Below, piece by piece: positions 16,057-24,321 of a stretch of 64,000 nucleotides of DNA. This stretch comes from Youxingia wuxianensis (GTDB taxonomy: Bacteria > Bacillota > Clostridia > Oscillospirales > Ruminococcaceae), in NCBI RefSeq assembly GCF_014385085.1, contig NZ_JACRTD010000003.1:62001-126000 (forward strand), read 5' to 3'. The notes under the pieces are model-generated. The model saw nothing but the letters and a program-made list of their open reading frames with translations, had not been told where the DNA came from and ran no database searches. Both the position numbers and the translations under genes were made by a program. Each line of letters starts with the position of its first letter. Within the stretch, counting starts at the first letter, position 1.

Positions 16057-17757
16057 TTATTTTTGATGGAATCCCGCCAGGAGTCTGTCCAGCTCCTGTT
16101 GCGGCATTCCGTTGTCGATGAAGTGTTTTTGAAGATTGGCGGAGATCGGATGGACTGGCTCATGGTGCCCATCGATATAATACTTGCCGTCCTCCAGCCG
16201 GTTGTCCTCAATCGCAAAATGATAGAGGGTATTATACTGGCGTGAGCCATCCGGCTGGATCACACATTCCATGATCTCCATGATCTTACGGCTCTTGTCC
16301 TCCAGTTGCTTGGCAAAGGCCACCACAGGAAACGCCTCGGTAACCAGATCCATGAGGGTATCATCGGACATCTCATGCTTGCGCTTACACAGCGTGACCA
16401 TGCGCCGCCAAGTGGCCTGAGAGGAGTTGGAGTGAATGGTGGTCAACACACCGTGGCCAGTACGAGCAGCTTCTTGCGCCGCATACGCCTCGGCGGATCG
16501 CATCTCGCCCACGCAGATGATATCGGGGTGGTAACGCAGCGCCATATCCAGCAGCATGTCCTGATCGATGTTCTGTTTGGCGTTCTCGGACTCACGGGTG
16601 ATGGTGTGGATGACGCTGTTACAGACCTTGCCGTCCTTCTCACGAACCAGATCCAGCTCACGGGAACCATTCTCAATGGTGAACACACGCTTGTTGTCGG
16701 GGATCGTGGTCAGCAGCCATCCAGCCACTGTGGTCTTGCCGCTGCCGGTGGCTCCGGCCACACAAACGGAAACACCGTACCGCAGGCAGGCGGACAGGAA
16801 GTCCAGCATGTCCCCAGTAGCGGTGCCGCCACGGACAAAGTCATCCTTTTGCATGTTCTGCGGGTTGACAATACGGATGGAGGCGGTGACGCCCACATCC
16901 TCATCGACCAGAGGAGTCTTGAGAACAGCGATTCGAATGTTCTTGCTGAGGTGGCCCAGGACCGCGGGGCTGGCGTTATCCAACACCATACCAGAAACAT
17001 GAAGCATACGGCGGATCACATTGATGGCGTGGCCGGGGCTGTCAAAGTGCTCATCCAGCTTGACCATTTGGCCGTTGGAGTACAGCACTTCAATGTCCCG
17101 CCAGGAGTTGATGTTGATCTCCTCAATGCCGGTTCCGAAGATATACTTGGTAAGGAGGCCAAATTCCGCCATTTCCGTGTAGAGGGCATCCACCAGTCCA
17201 TCGGCGGAATATCCCTTGACCGCAATACGCTGGTCCTGCACATACTTGGTGATATACCGCTTGATCTGACTTTTGGCATCCTCGTCCCCACCATCGGTGA
17301 TCAGGGAGGAATATTTGCCGGAGATATACTCCTGCACTTCCTTGAGAACACTGTTGAAGTCCCGGCTGTCGCCCTCCGGTGCAAAGAAAAGTGCATGTGT
17401 ACGGTTGGCCACCACAGTAGTGCTGGCCAGTATTCTGCGTGGAGAATCATCGGGATACCGCACATCTGAGTCCGGTGAGTTGTCGGCTATACCGGCGGGT
17501 GTATCCTGCGGTATAGGCTCGACAGGAATCGTTTCTTCTGTTTTTTCCGCAGTGGCCTCTGCTTGGCAGGCGGACGGGTCATCACTGGGAGAAGGAACAG
17601 TATCACCAGTGCCGTTGACGACAGGCCAGTCCGGGCCGAAGTACAGCGGAATGTCCTTCTTTTCACCGTCACGGTCTACGGTGATGTGCTTGACTTGCTT
17701 CTCCTCCTGGGCAGGCTGGGAGCCAAAGAGGGACAGGTTACGCTTTTCTCCTAACAC
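16057..17757 (-). CDS. cpaF: CpaF/TadA secretion ATPase
   Basis: 566 residues. The first 110 are low-complexity and Pro/Asp-rich, followed by an N-terminal helical domain and then the ATPase core. Walker A is GATGSGKT at residues 335 to 342; the Walker B region is DIICVGEMRSAEA and an HGVLTTIHSNS segment with conserved His follows. It drives pilus assembly in Tad systems. It starts with GTG overlapping the stop of the TadZ gene. The long disordered N-terminus is unusual for the family. Confidence 0.93.
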   Translation of the reverse strand: MLGEKRNLSLFGSQPAQEEKQVKHITVDRDGEKKDIPLYFGPDWPVVNGTGDTVPSPSDDPSACQAEATAEKTEETIPVEPIPQDTPAGIADNSPDSDVRYPDDSPRRILASTTVVANRTHALFFAPEGDSRDFNSVLKEVQEYISGKYSSLITDGGDEDAKSQIKRYITKYVQDQRIAVKGYSADGLVDALYTEMAEFGLLTKYIFGTGIEEININSWRDIEVLYSNGQMVKLDEHFDSPGHAINVIRRMLHVSGMVLDNASPAVLGHLSKNIRIAVLKTPLVDEDVGVTASIRIVNPQNMQKDDFVRGGTATGDMLDFLSACLRYGVSVCVAGATGSGKTTVAGWLLTTIPDNKRVFTIENGSRELDLVREKDGKVCNSVIHTITRESENAKQNIDQDMLLDMALRYHPDIICVGEMRSAEAYAAQEAARTGHGVLTTIHSNSSQATWRRMVTLCKRKHEMSDDTLMDLVTEAFPVVAFAKQLEDKSRKIMEIMECVIQPDGSRQYNTLYHFAIEDNRLEDGKYYIDGHHEPVHPISANLQKHFIDNGMPQQELDRLLAGFHQK

Positions 17758-18572
17758 CCAAACACCTCCTTGGAAATCTTCTCAATTTCCTTGCGGAAGA
17801 CCCGGCTATCCTTCATGGAAAGTTCGCCCAGCAGATCACCAGCCAGATACAGGGACTCCACCTCAGCGGAGTACGGCAGTGTAAATGCCACCGTACCCAG
17901 CGCCTTTGCCATGTGGTCACCAGCCTGCTGGGGTTTGACATTGCTGGCGGTTTTATACTGTTTGTCCAAGTCCCAGCCAGCATCCTTCAGAAGTGGGAGC
18001 TGGCTGGACAGATAACTGATAGATTTCAGGTCTGCATTTGCGAGACGAAGGACAGCGTCAGATTCCATCAGCGCAACGGCAGACAGTATATCGTTGGCAA
18101 TATAGCTTCCACAATCGATCACCACATAAGGTGCGATGTTCCGCAGGCCATCGATCAACTCACGGGCCTGCACATCGCTATAGGGTGGGTAGGTGTATTC
18201 CGACTCACCCTTGACCAGCCCCAATATGGAGAGATAGTCCAACCGTTTATGGGTGGTAAGGTTATTCTTGATTAAACTGTCAGACACATGGGCGGCAGCC
18301 AAGACGCTCCCCAGAGATCCTTTGTTTTCGAGATCCCTGGGTGGGCAGATGCAGGGCAGCATGGGGGCGGACATATCGCAGAGGAGAAGAATCGTGTTTT
18401 TACGCTTGCCGGCAAGGTGCTTTGCAATCCGTGCGGCGACTGTGGTCTTGCCACTGCCGGGGCTGCCCCAGACTGCCAGCACGCCCCCCTGGTCCTCCTG
18501 CTCATATTCCTCGTAGGCATCTTCATTGCCCGCCGAACGGGAGAAGATGCTCCCTTTCTTGAAGTTCAGCAT
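17751..18572 (-). CDS. tadZ: TadZ/CpaE-like P-loop ATPase
   Basis: 273 residues. The Walker A-like loop GSPGSGKTT is at residues 36 to 44, followed by a strand ILLLCDMSAP and a switch-like region with YVVIDCG. This is the ParA/MinD-like fold used by TadZ/CpaE to place the pilus at the pole. There is no receiver domain. The gene lies between cpaB and cpaF and overlaps both, which is typical. Whether it hydrolyses ATP cannot be judged from the sequence alone. Confidence 0.8.
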   Translation of the reverse strand: MLNFKKGSIFSRSAGNEDAYEEYEQEDQGGVLAVWGSPGSGKTTVAARIAKHLAGKRKNTILLLCDMSAPMLPCICPPRDLENKGSLGSVLAAAHVSDSLIKNNLTTHKRLDYLSILGLVKGESEYTYPPYSDVQARELIDGLRNIAPYVVIDCGSYIANDILSAVALMESDAVLRLANADLKSISYLSSQLPLLKDAGWDLDKQYKTASNVKPQQAGDHMAKALGTVAFTLPYSAEVESLYLAGDLLGELSMKDSRVFRKEIEKISKEVFGC

Positions 18573-19426
18573 CAGACCACCTCCTCAGACTCTGTGGGAG
18601 TTTCCACCTCCGTTTCTTCAGGATTGTCGGTTCCTGTGGGAGTTTCCTCCTGCGTGGTTTCCTCCTGGGACGCTTCCTCGGGATCAGGCTCGGGAGGATA
18701 GAGCTCCAACAGGACATCATCCTGTGCGGTGAGGAACTTTTCCGCATTCTCCTTGCTTCCACGGTAGACCAGAGTCAGATGGATTGTACCTTCCTCCTCC
18801 AGTTCGGCCAGTACCTTGCTCTGTTCAGGCGTGACAAGCAGTGTGACCGTACTGGGTAGCTCTTTTCCATCCTCATCGTCGGTCTGAGCCTCCCCGGTGT
18901 TGGCATCATACCCGGTGGACGCAGTCACGCTGATCACTTCCACATACTGAAGCTCAGGTGGGATGACGGTCTGGCCTTGCTGTTTGTAGTCAGGGGCAAC
19001 AACAGAAACAATATCGCCGCTCTGCAGCTTGCCCGACAGACCGTTGGCAAAAGAGCGGATTGTAACCGAGATGGCCTGCTGGCTGCCGTCAAGGTCATAG
19101 AGATAGGCGTTATCAGCCGCCGGCACATCAGAGAGTTTGGTGTTGATAATATAATCGCCTACAGCAAGGTCAGCCGTAGCATATTTGCCTACGGCATTGC
19201 CCTTCTCATGTAGAACATTGTCAGGCAGATTGTACCCACCTACCTGTACCAGCTGAACCATATCATCGGTGATCTGTTCACCAGCGCGTATCGGCTGGGT
19301 GACCCGGACGATTTCGACCTTCTGGGATACCGCCCGGTTGAAGAGCGGTGTCAGGCCGAAGCAGATGAGGACGGAGAGCAGAATACAAAACACTCCGATC
19401 ACAGTACGATTTCTCAGAAAACTCAT
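18572..19426 (-). CDS. cpaB: CpaB/RcpC-like SAF-domain protein
   Basis: 284 residues. One transmembrane helix (about 9 to 27) is followed by a SAF domain (QPIRAGEQITDDMVQ, DLAVGDYI) and a second beta domain with SGKLQSGDIVSVV. The last 50 residues are a Glu/Thr/Pro-rich tail. CpaB proteins form a periplasmic or wall-associated collar for Tad pili. GAGGAGG lies upstream of the ATG. It ends with a TGATG overlap on tadZ. Confidence 0.8.
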   Translation of the reverse strand: MSFLRNRTVIGVFCILLSVLICFGLTPLFNRAVSQKVEIVRVTQPIRAGEQITDDMVQLVQVGGYNLPDNVLHEKGNAVGKYATADLAVGDYIINTKLSDVPAADNAYLYDLDGSQQAISVTIRSFANGLSGKLQSGDIVSVVAPDYKQQGQTVIPPELQYVEVISVTASTGYDANTGEAQTDDEDGKELPSTVTLLVTPEQSKVLAELEEEGTIHLTLVYRGSKENAEKFLTAQDDVLLELYPPEPDPEEASQEETTQEETPTGTDNPEETEVETPTESEEVV

Positions 19427-19466
19427 ACAGGGTATAACCTCCTCGTTTTAACTGGAATGGCGATGC

Positions 19467-19589
19467 TTACACGCGCAACGCGTTCTTGTGACGAATTGCC
19501 TTGGGCACAATGATGGCAGCGGCAGCCAAGGGAGCCAGAATGCCGATGCACTTAATGGCGGTCTTTTTCTCAATACGGAACTTTTTCAT
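19467..19589 (-). CDS. Small 40-residue membrane peptide in the pilus operon
   Basis: A short gene with GGAGG 7 bases before its ATG. The start overlaps the stop of the prepilin peptidase gene (ATGA), so it is probably translated by coupling. The product begins MKKFRIEKKTAIK and has one hydrophobic Ala/Ile-rich helix, then a basic end (IRHKNALRV). It may be a tiny pilin-like or accessory part of the Tad machine. It is easily missed because of its length. Confidence 0.65.
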   Translation of the reverse strand: MKKFRIEKKTAIKCIGILAPLAAAAIIVPKAIRHKNALRV

Positions 19590-20041
19590 GTCATAACCTC
19601 CAAAACATAGAAAATGGCAAAACCAATGGAAAGAAAGGGAGCCAAGGGGATGGCAATTTCGCCGATTGGTGTTGGTGTGGCAGCGCAGTGCTTTTCAATG
19701 CAGGCCCGTGCGGCAGCATAGCCGATGGCGAGTGATAGGCCCAGAATGCCTCCCCACAATGTTGGGAGCAGACCCAGAACAAAGCCTACAGAGGCAACAA
19801 ACTTGATATCGCCTCCGCCAGCCCTGTCTGGAAAAATCATTGCCACCCCAAGAAATGGCAGAGCAGCAAGTGGACCAAGTATTTGCCCAACAAAACGGGC
19901 GGGGCTGATTGCAATCAGCCCCGCCACGGCAGTCAGGATACAAAAGGTGTTTGGAATGAGATGTCGCCGCAGGTCAGCGGCGGATGCCAGCGCAAGCGTG
20001 CAGAAAAACCATACGGAACGAACCGCAGCATCAGCCGGCAT
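19586..20041 (-). CDS. Type IV prepilin peptidase (A24, TadV/CpaA-like)
   Basis: 151 residues with five or so hydrophobic helices. The two catalytic Asp motifs are visible: AADLRRHLIPN (first Asp) and GGGDIK (second Asp, in the G-x-G-D form). It cleaves the leader peptides of the pilins encoded on both sides. It lacks the methylase domain, as in the short TadV type. Its start lies inside the end of the pilin gene, with the ATG overlapping the last pilin codons. Confidence 0.85.
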   Translation of the reverse strand: MPADAAVRSVWFFCTLALASAADLRRHLIPNTFCILTAVAGLIAISPARFVGQILGPLAALPFLGVAMIFPDRAGGGDIKFVASVGFVLGLLPTLWGGILGLSLAIGYAAARACIEKHCAATPTPIGEIAIPLAPFLSIGFAIFYVLEVMT

Positions 20042-20294
20042 AGTTGAACATGTCTTCCACCCGCTGGGTCACGGTGGGCAGCACGGTGTCACCGAACAGG
20101 GTGTACAGGCCAGCCAGCAGCAGGGCGCCAAGCACCACGGCAATCAGGATCTTCACGGCGGTGTCGATGTAACCCTCGCCGCGGGTGTTGCTCAGGGCGG
20201 TGCGGACGGAAAACGCCATAGTGTTGACGGTACCAACGGCCTTGCGGGAAACGGAGTTCATGGTGTTGATCATCTTGTTATACAGCTTCTTCAT
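20031..20294 (-). CDS. Candidate major Flp-type pilin (DUF6133-like)
   Basis: 87 residues. A polar leader of about 39 residues ends in RGEGYID, followed by a hydrophobic helix (TAVKILIAVVLGALLLAGL) and a short polar tail. A short soluble part, placement beside the prepilin peptidase and an acidic residue at +5 after the cleavage Gly fit a Flp/Tad pilin, though the leader is longer than usual. It has its own strong ribosome site (AGGAGG) after a 78-base gap. DUF6133 proteins on ICEs look like this. Confidence 0.7.
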   Translation of the reverse strand: MKKLYNKMINTMNSVSRKAVGTVNTMAFSVRTALSNTRGEGYIDTAVKILIAVVLGALLLAGLYTLFGDTVLPTVTQRVEDMFNYAG

Positions 20295-20372
20295 AGGTTC
20301 ATTTCCTCCTTGAATTTTGAATGAATGATTGGGATTGGATGATTCAGGTCAGTAATACACAGATACGGCAGG

Positions 20373-20762
20373 TTACATCGCCATTTCAGGCCCCGGTGCC
20401 TGCCGGACCGTAGGGTCCGGGGCAGTTCTTCCGACCTGCTGGCTCTGGGTCAGGGCCTGCTGATAGGCATCGAGAACAGCATTGTCGAACTCTTGCCGGG
20501 CCTCTTTGGTGACAGGGAAGCAGATATCCTTGTACTCGCCGTTGCCAGCGCGATAGCTGGGCATAGAGACGAACAGTCCTTTACTGCTCTCCATCACCTT
20601 CACTCCACGGATGGCGAAACAACCGTTGATGTTTACCGAGGCGTGAGCCCGACAGTTGCCGTCGAGACGGAGAGAATGGATGCGAACATCATACTGCATG
20701 GGGAGCGTCTGCTGCTGAGGGGATTCCGACTGGGTCGTGGCTTTCTGGGCTTTGGTTGCCAT
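20373..20762 (-). CDS. SpoVG-like protein with Met-rich tail
   Basis: 129 residues. The middle, about 24 to 100, matches SpoVG (YDVRIHSLR, ASVNINGCFAIRGVKV, LFVSMPSYR, ICFPVT). SpoVG binds RNA or DNA and is a global regulator in Firmicutes; ICE copies may regulate transfer. The N-terminal 23 and the C-terminal 25 residues are low-complexity additions, the latter ending in RQAPGPEMAM. The ribosome site (AGGAGG) precedes the ATG. The added tail is not usual for chromosomal SpoVG. Confidence 0.8.
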   Translation of the reverse strand: MATKAQKATTQSESPQQQTLPMQYDVRIHSLRLDGNCRAHASVNINGCFAIRGVKVMESSKGLFVSMPSYRAGNGEYKDICFPVTKEARQEFDNAVLDAYQQALTQSQQVGRTAPDPTVRQAPGPEMAM

Positions 20763-20785
20763 GGAAATATTCCTCCTTTCTGGAT

Positions 20786-21340
20786 TTACAGGGTCATGCT
20801 CATTGACTGATCCTGACTGGGATGATCCACAAATTCTATAGGCTGGAACCCGTAGCGATCAATGTAGAAGAAGGTACTGCCAGATGCATTGTACAGTTCT
20901 ACTACATCGGAGATAGCCAGCGGCTGACCGTCCGGCCCAAGAGGAGTACGGCTGAATTTGTTCCAGAGCTTTTCCAGGTCATTGTCCTGAATCCGGCCAT
21001 CATAGACCACATGATACTGTTCAGGTGTGGGGCCGCCAAACTTCTGCGCCATGGCATCAAGGCCAATGAAGCGCATCTGAATTGGCGTACCGGGCTTGAG
21101 CTGCCAGATTCGGCAGGACTGTAACTCGGGCGAGCTGTCACTGACGCGAAAGCCCTCGTTGGAAAGGCGCTCATAGACGCCTTCTTCCCAGCGAGGCACG
21201 AGTCCGCGCCGTGCAAGCCAGGATTCCAGCTCCTCACGGCGGAATTGCGGATCAACGGTGACTTCGGTCTGGTTTTTGGCTTGGTATCCAATGAGGTTCC
21301 CATAGTAAACCAGACAGCCATTTTTCATTTGAATGCTCAC
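20786..21340 (-). CDS. YodL-domain accessory protein with Met-rich tail
   Basis: 184 residues. A YodL domain is seen from about 78 to 125 (CRIWQLKPGTPIQMRFIGL, YHVVYDG), followed by an LPD-like segment with SDVVELYNASGSTFFYID. YodL and LPD domains are common in large polyvalent proteins thought to enter recipient cells with conjugating DNA. It starts with GTG behind AGGAGG. It ends HPSQDQSMSMTL. Its biochemical role is unknown. Confidence 0.7.
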   Translation of the reverse strand: MSIQMKNGCLVYYGNLIGYQAKNQTEVTVDPQFRREELESWLARRGLVPRWEEGVYERLSNEGFRVSDSSPELQSCRIWQLKPGTPIQMRFIGLDAMAQKFGGPTPEQYHVVYDGRIQDNDLEKLWNKFSRTPLGPDGQPLAISDVVELYNASGSTFFYIDRYGFQPIEFVDHPSQDQSMSMTL

Positions 21341-21367
21341 GACGGCATTCCTCCTTTCTTGGTTTCA

Positions 21368-22093
21368 TCAAGTCATTTTCATCACCCCCATATCGGGCTG
21401 TTCTGCCTGTAGCTCAGCCAGTTTCTCTTTGGCCCAGTCCGGGAGAAACTCCTCCCGCAGCACCCCGATGAAGTCGGTGCGATTCCACCGTGTCTGTTCT
21501 CCATCTCCAAGACAGGTGGATCGGATAGAGCGCCCAATGGCGTGGGGCGAGCAGCCAAATCCATCATGGGCCAGCCAAAGCTGGTTTTCGGGCGACCAGC
21601 AGCTCTCCTTCAGGGTGTCTGGTGAAAGCACCAACACTCGGCCTTCGTAGTCGAGGTTTTCGAAGGAGTTCGGCTCACAGTGCTGCGGCCCGAAGAGGCC
21701 AAGATTCTTGTAAGCCTCGCGCACCATATTTACGAACCCATCCAATACCGCAGGATGAGATTTGACCATTAACGAGATGTTGTGAGTACCGTCTTGCGGA
21801 ATGAAGGTGGCTTTCGCCCACTCTTGGTTCTTTCGGCTGAAGCGTCCATCGTAGCTAAGCTCCTGCAGGGTATTGGCAAGGACGAAATTGATTCGCTTAT
21901 ACCCCCACTTATCCAAAAGGGGCTGCAGCATCGAATCATTCAGGTGAGCACCGTCAAAATGAGTGCGAATGTGCTCCTCGATGTCACGGGCACATTCCTC
22001 GTTGGCCTGATAGCTCACCCGCCAAAGTGCCAGCTCGTTCCTGGTACGAGCTTCGGCTGCAGAGTAGGGGTAAAGATAGATTTCTTTTTCCAT
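21368..22093 (-). CDS. DUF3849 domain protein with Met-containing tail
   Basis: 241 residues. The first 120 residues match the DUF3849 pattern (YLYPYSAAEARTRNELALW, then a Cys/Arg-rich helix and RINFVLANTLQEL). The last 60 residues include a WLAHDGFGCSP segment found in relatives. It ends DMGVMKMT. AGGAGG precedes the ATG. These proteins are near-exclusive to ICEs and prophages of Firmicutes. The function is unknown. Confidence 0.7.
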   Translation of the reverse strand: MEKEIYLYPYSAAEARTRNELALWRVSYQANEECARDIEEHIRTHFDGAHLNDSMLQPLLDKWGYKRINFVLANTLQELSYDGRFSRKNQEWAKATFIPQDGTHNISLMVKSHPAVLDGFVNMVREAYKNLGLFGPQHCEPNSFENLDYEGRVLVLSPDTLKESCWSPENQLWLAHDGFGCSPHAIGRSIRSTCLGDGEQTRWNRTDFIGVLREEFLPDWAKEKLAELQAEQPDMGVMKMT

Positions 22094-22105
22094 CCTGAAA
22101 CCTCC

Positions 22106-22525
22106 TTACGGCAGGCAGCACTTGTTCGGAAGCTGGATGGACAACGGACTGATGCCCAGCTCGTTGAGCAAACAACATAACTCCACCGGTAACTCCAGAA
22201 GGTCTTCGGTCGTTGGAACAATGAGCAGCGCACCGTCCGCCACCAGTACGGTGATTTCCTCTCCTACAGGAATCGACGCTTCCGCCAGCAGGTCTGCCGG
22301 CAGATTGAGCTCAGGCTCCTCGCTGGTATAGCCGGCGCATCCTGCATCCCCGCAAACACGGCTTACCAGCAGGCTGTTTGCGTCACAGTCGCAGATATAC
22401 TGATCCGCCGGAGTGGTAATGGGAACTTCCTCACCCGGCGCATAGCCCATCCCGCGCATAACAAAGGCCGGCAGTACCAGAGAGCCATCCTTGCGGATCT
22501 TTACAGAGGTGTGTACCTTACTCAT
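22106..22525 (-). CDS. AbrB-like protein with Cys cluster
   Basis: 139 residues made of two AbrB/SpoVT-like halves (VKIRKDGSLVLPAFVMRGMGY and LNLPADLLAEASIPVGEEI). The link between them holds CDCDANSL and VCGDAGCAG, possible metal ligands. AbrB folds bind DNA as swapped dimers. The ATG overlaps the stop of the following gene's partner (22518 to 23054), so the pair is co-translated. It may be a transcription factor of the element. Confidence 0.55.
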   Translation of the reverse strand: MSKVHTSVKIRKDGSLVLPAFVMRGMGYAPGEEVPITTPADQYICDCDANSLLVSRVCGDAGCAGYTSEEPELNLPADLLAEASIPVGEEITVLVADGALLIVPTTEDLLELPVELCCLLNELGISPLSIQLPNKCCLP

Positions 22526-23054
22526 CTTCGCACTCCTTTCTGCTACGAGTGCTGCCGCCGTAAATGATATCTCCGACCATCAGCCGCTCCTCCAGTTCGC
22601 CCAGGCAGATGCCGGAAAAGGCCATCATCTCCAACAGGTAGGGAGGAATATCCCGCAGGTCGTGATCATATCCGGCCTCGCAGACGGTAATCGTGTGATC
22701 CTCCTCGTCCACATAGAGACTCAGTTTGGCATCTGTGGGAATGCCGGCTTCTTTCCGCAGATCATCGTCCAGTTCGATCTTGTCGTACTCAAAATCCCCA
22801 AAGGGACATTCGCCCTCACACCCGCTGCAGGCGCCGCAGGTTTTGGCCAAATGGAAAGAGAGATTAATGAACAGCTGATTCAGACTGTCCAGCGCCTGGA
22901 TCAGTTCCATAGCGGTCATCTGCTGCTTCATAATGACCGCTGTATTCTTCAGCGCATGGATCTCAACCTGACCGCTGTCCTCAAAACCACTGATTTTGAG
23001 TGCGGCACTGGGGAGAAAGAGGCCGCCATTCGACAACTGCTTGTTAAATTTCAT
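22518..23054 (-). CDS. AbrB-like protein with four-Cys motif
   Basis: 178 residues. It opens with an AbrB-like hairpin (NGGLFLPSAALKISGF), then a helical region, then CGACSGCEGEC at about residues 93 to 103, and a second AbrB-like half (RKEAGIPTDAKLSLYV). The Cys cluster could bind zinc or an iron-sulphur centre. Strong AGGAGG before the ATG. It is a paralogue of the overlapping downstream gene. It may form a sensor pair; this is inference. Confidence 0.55.
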   Translation of the reverse strand: MKFNKQLSNGGLFLPSAALKISGFEDSGQVEIHALKNTAVIMKQQMTAMELIQALDSLNQLFINLSFHLAKTCGACSGCEGECPFGDFEYDKIELDDDLRKEAGIPTDAKLSLYVDEEDHTITVCEAGYDHDLRDIPPYLLEMMAFSGICLGELEERLMVGDIIYGGSTRSRKECEDE

Positions 23055-23071
23055 CTGCTTTTATCCTCCTT

Positions 23072-23473
23072 TTATATCGTCTGACTCAAAGTTGGGAATG
23101 ACTTTGCTTCCTGTTCCGCCAACAGTTCTTCCCGAAATGCTGTCAGATCCTCTGTCGTGGGCGTATAGCTCCTTGATTCGAGCGCAGTTAGCAGCGCATA
23201 GGTCTGACCTACCTCGGACAGCAGCGCCCTGAGACCTTCTGAGGTCATGTCCGCCCCCATCCGTCGCATCTGAGAGGAGAAGGTCACTCGATAGCGTAGC
23301 TGACCTGGAATGCTGTTGATCCGCATATCCAGCCCAAGGTAGGCTTCGTTTTCCGGCCGGATATAGACCTGTCCCACGACGCTGGGGCAAACCTGTAGGC
23401 GCCCTTGGCTCATCTCCTCAATCAGTTTCGCCGCTTCACGGAGCTTGTCCAACTCACTCACGACTTCAGCCAT
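23072..23473 (-). CDS. Small ICE protein of unknown function
   Basis: 133 residues, soluble. A helical start (SELDKLREAAKLIEEM), then a strand-rich part (QVYIRPENEAYLGLDMRI, RYRVTFSSQMR) and a helical C-terminus. No motif is recognised. GGAGGTGA precedes the ATG. It is encoded directly after the Dam methylase gene, overlapping its last 16 bases. Confidence 0.55.
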   Translation of the reverse strand: MAEVVSELDKLREAAKLIEEMSQGRLQVCPSVVGQVYIRPENEAYLGLDMRINSIPGQLRYRVTFSSQMRRMGADMTSEGLRALLSEVGQTYALLTALESRSYTPTTEDLTAFREELLAEQEAKSFPTLSQTI

Positions 23474-24321
23474 GCTGTATCACCTCCAGTCAGGTCAAAC
23501 AGATTCATCTGAGACGGTGCTACCCGGAGCCGCTCATGCATATCGTAGTTGGCGATGATAAGCTCAGGAAATTGGGCGCCGTTATCATACCGCTGCTTAA
23601 TGTTGTTGATTCGGGTGGTTTCCATCAGATAGATACCTGGCCGGTCATACAGACTTCGAATGAACTCGTCATCGTTGTAGGAAAGAAGAAACTTACCCTC
23701 AATCCGCATCAATGCATCCCGCAAACGGATATGATCCGTTTCTGTAAAGCCATCTTCGCCAATGTTTTGGTAGTAGCCCTCGGTGGCATGGTACGGAGGG
23801 TCGAGATAGAATAGGCTTGCCGGACGATCATACTGCCGGATGAGCTTTTCAAAGTCCTTGTTTTCAATGACCACCTTGGCCAAGCGCCGGTGAGCCTGCT
23901 CGATAAGGGGAAAATTGCTCCACATATCGTGGGGCTGACTTCCGAAGCTGGTCAGCCCAGCCGCATAGCTGTAACGGATCAATTCATAGAACCATGCAGC
24001 CTTCTGAACATCGCTGGCAGGACTGTCACGGGCTAATGTAGCGCGGACCACATCGAAATCCTCCCGCGAGTTCAGCACATATCTGAGTGCTTCCATCAGT
24101 TCCTGCGGCTTATCTCTTACACAGCGGTAAAGGTTGACCAGCAAGCTGTTGAAATCGTTGTACACCTCAAAATCATTGCCGGGGGGCTTATGGAACAGCA
24201 CCCAACCGCCCCCGCCAAAGACCTCGATATACCGCTCATAGTAGACTGGGAACAAAGTGACGATGAGCTCTCGAAGTGCTTTCTTGCCGCCAATCCAGCT
24301 CATGAAACTATTCAACCGCAT
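23458..24321 (-). CDS. DNA adenine methylase (D12 class, Dam-like)
   Basis: 287 residues from the ATG at 24321. Visible motifs are FMSWIGGKKALRELI (motif X), EVFGGGGWVLFHKPP (motif I, F-x-G-x-G) and DPPY at about 174 to 177 (catalytic motif IV, LFYLDPPYHATEGYY). This is the alpha class of N6-adenine methylases. The start overlaps the stop of the upstream HTH gene and has GAAGG before it; an upstream ATG would add 13 residues. It probably protects the element from restriction. Confidence 0.9.
   Translation of the reverse strand: MRLNSFMSWIGGKKALRELIVTLFPVYYERYIEVFGGGGWVLFHKPPGNDFEVYNDFNSLLVNLYRCVRDKPQELMEALRYVLNSREDFDVVRATLARDSPASDVQKAAWFYELIRYSYAAGLTSFGSQPHDMWSNFPLIEQAHRRLAKVVIENKDFEKLIRQYDRPASLFYLDPPYHATEGYYQNIGEDGFTETDHIRLRDALMRIEGKFLLSYNDDEFIRSLYDRPGIYLMETTRINNIKQRYDNGAQFPELIIANYDMHERLRVAPSQMNLFDLTGGDTAWLKS

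Noticed and set aside
16306..17469. A 387-codon open frame on the plus strand opposite cpaF
   Set aside because: It is a shadow of the GC-rich cpaF gene, whose Walker A and other motifs are clear; the plus-strand product has no recognisable pattern and no ribosome site.
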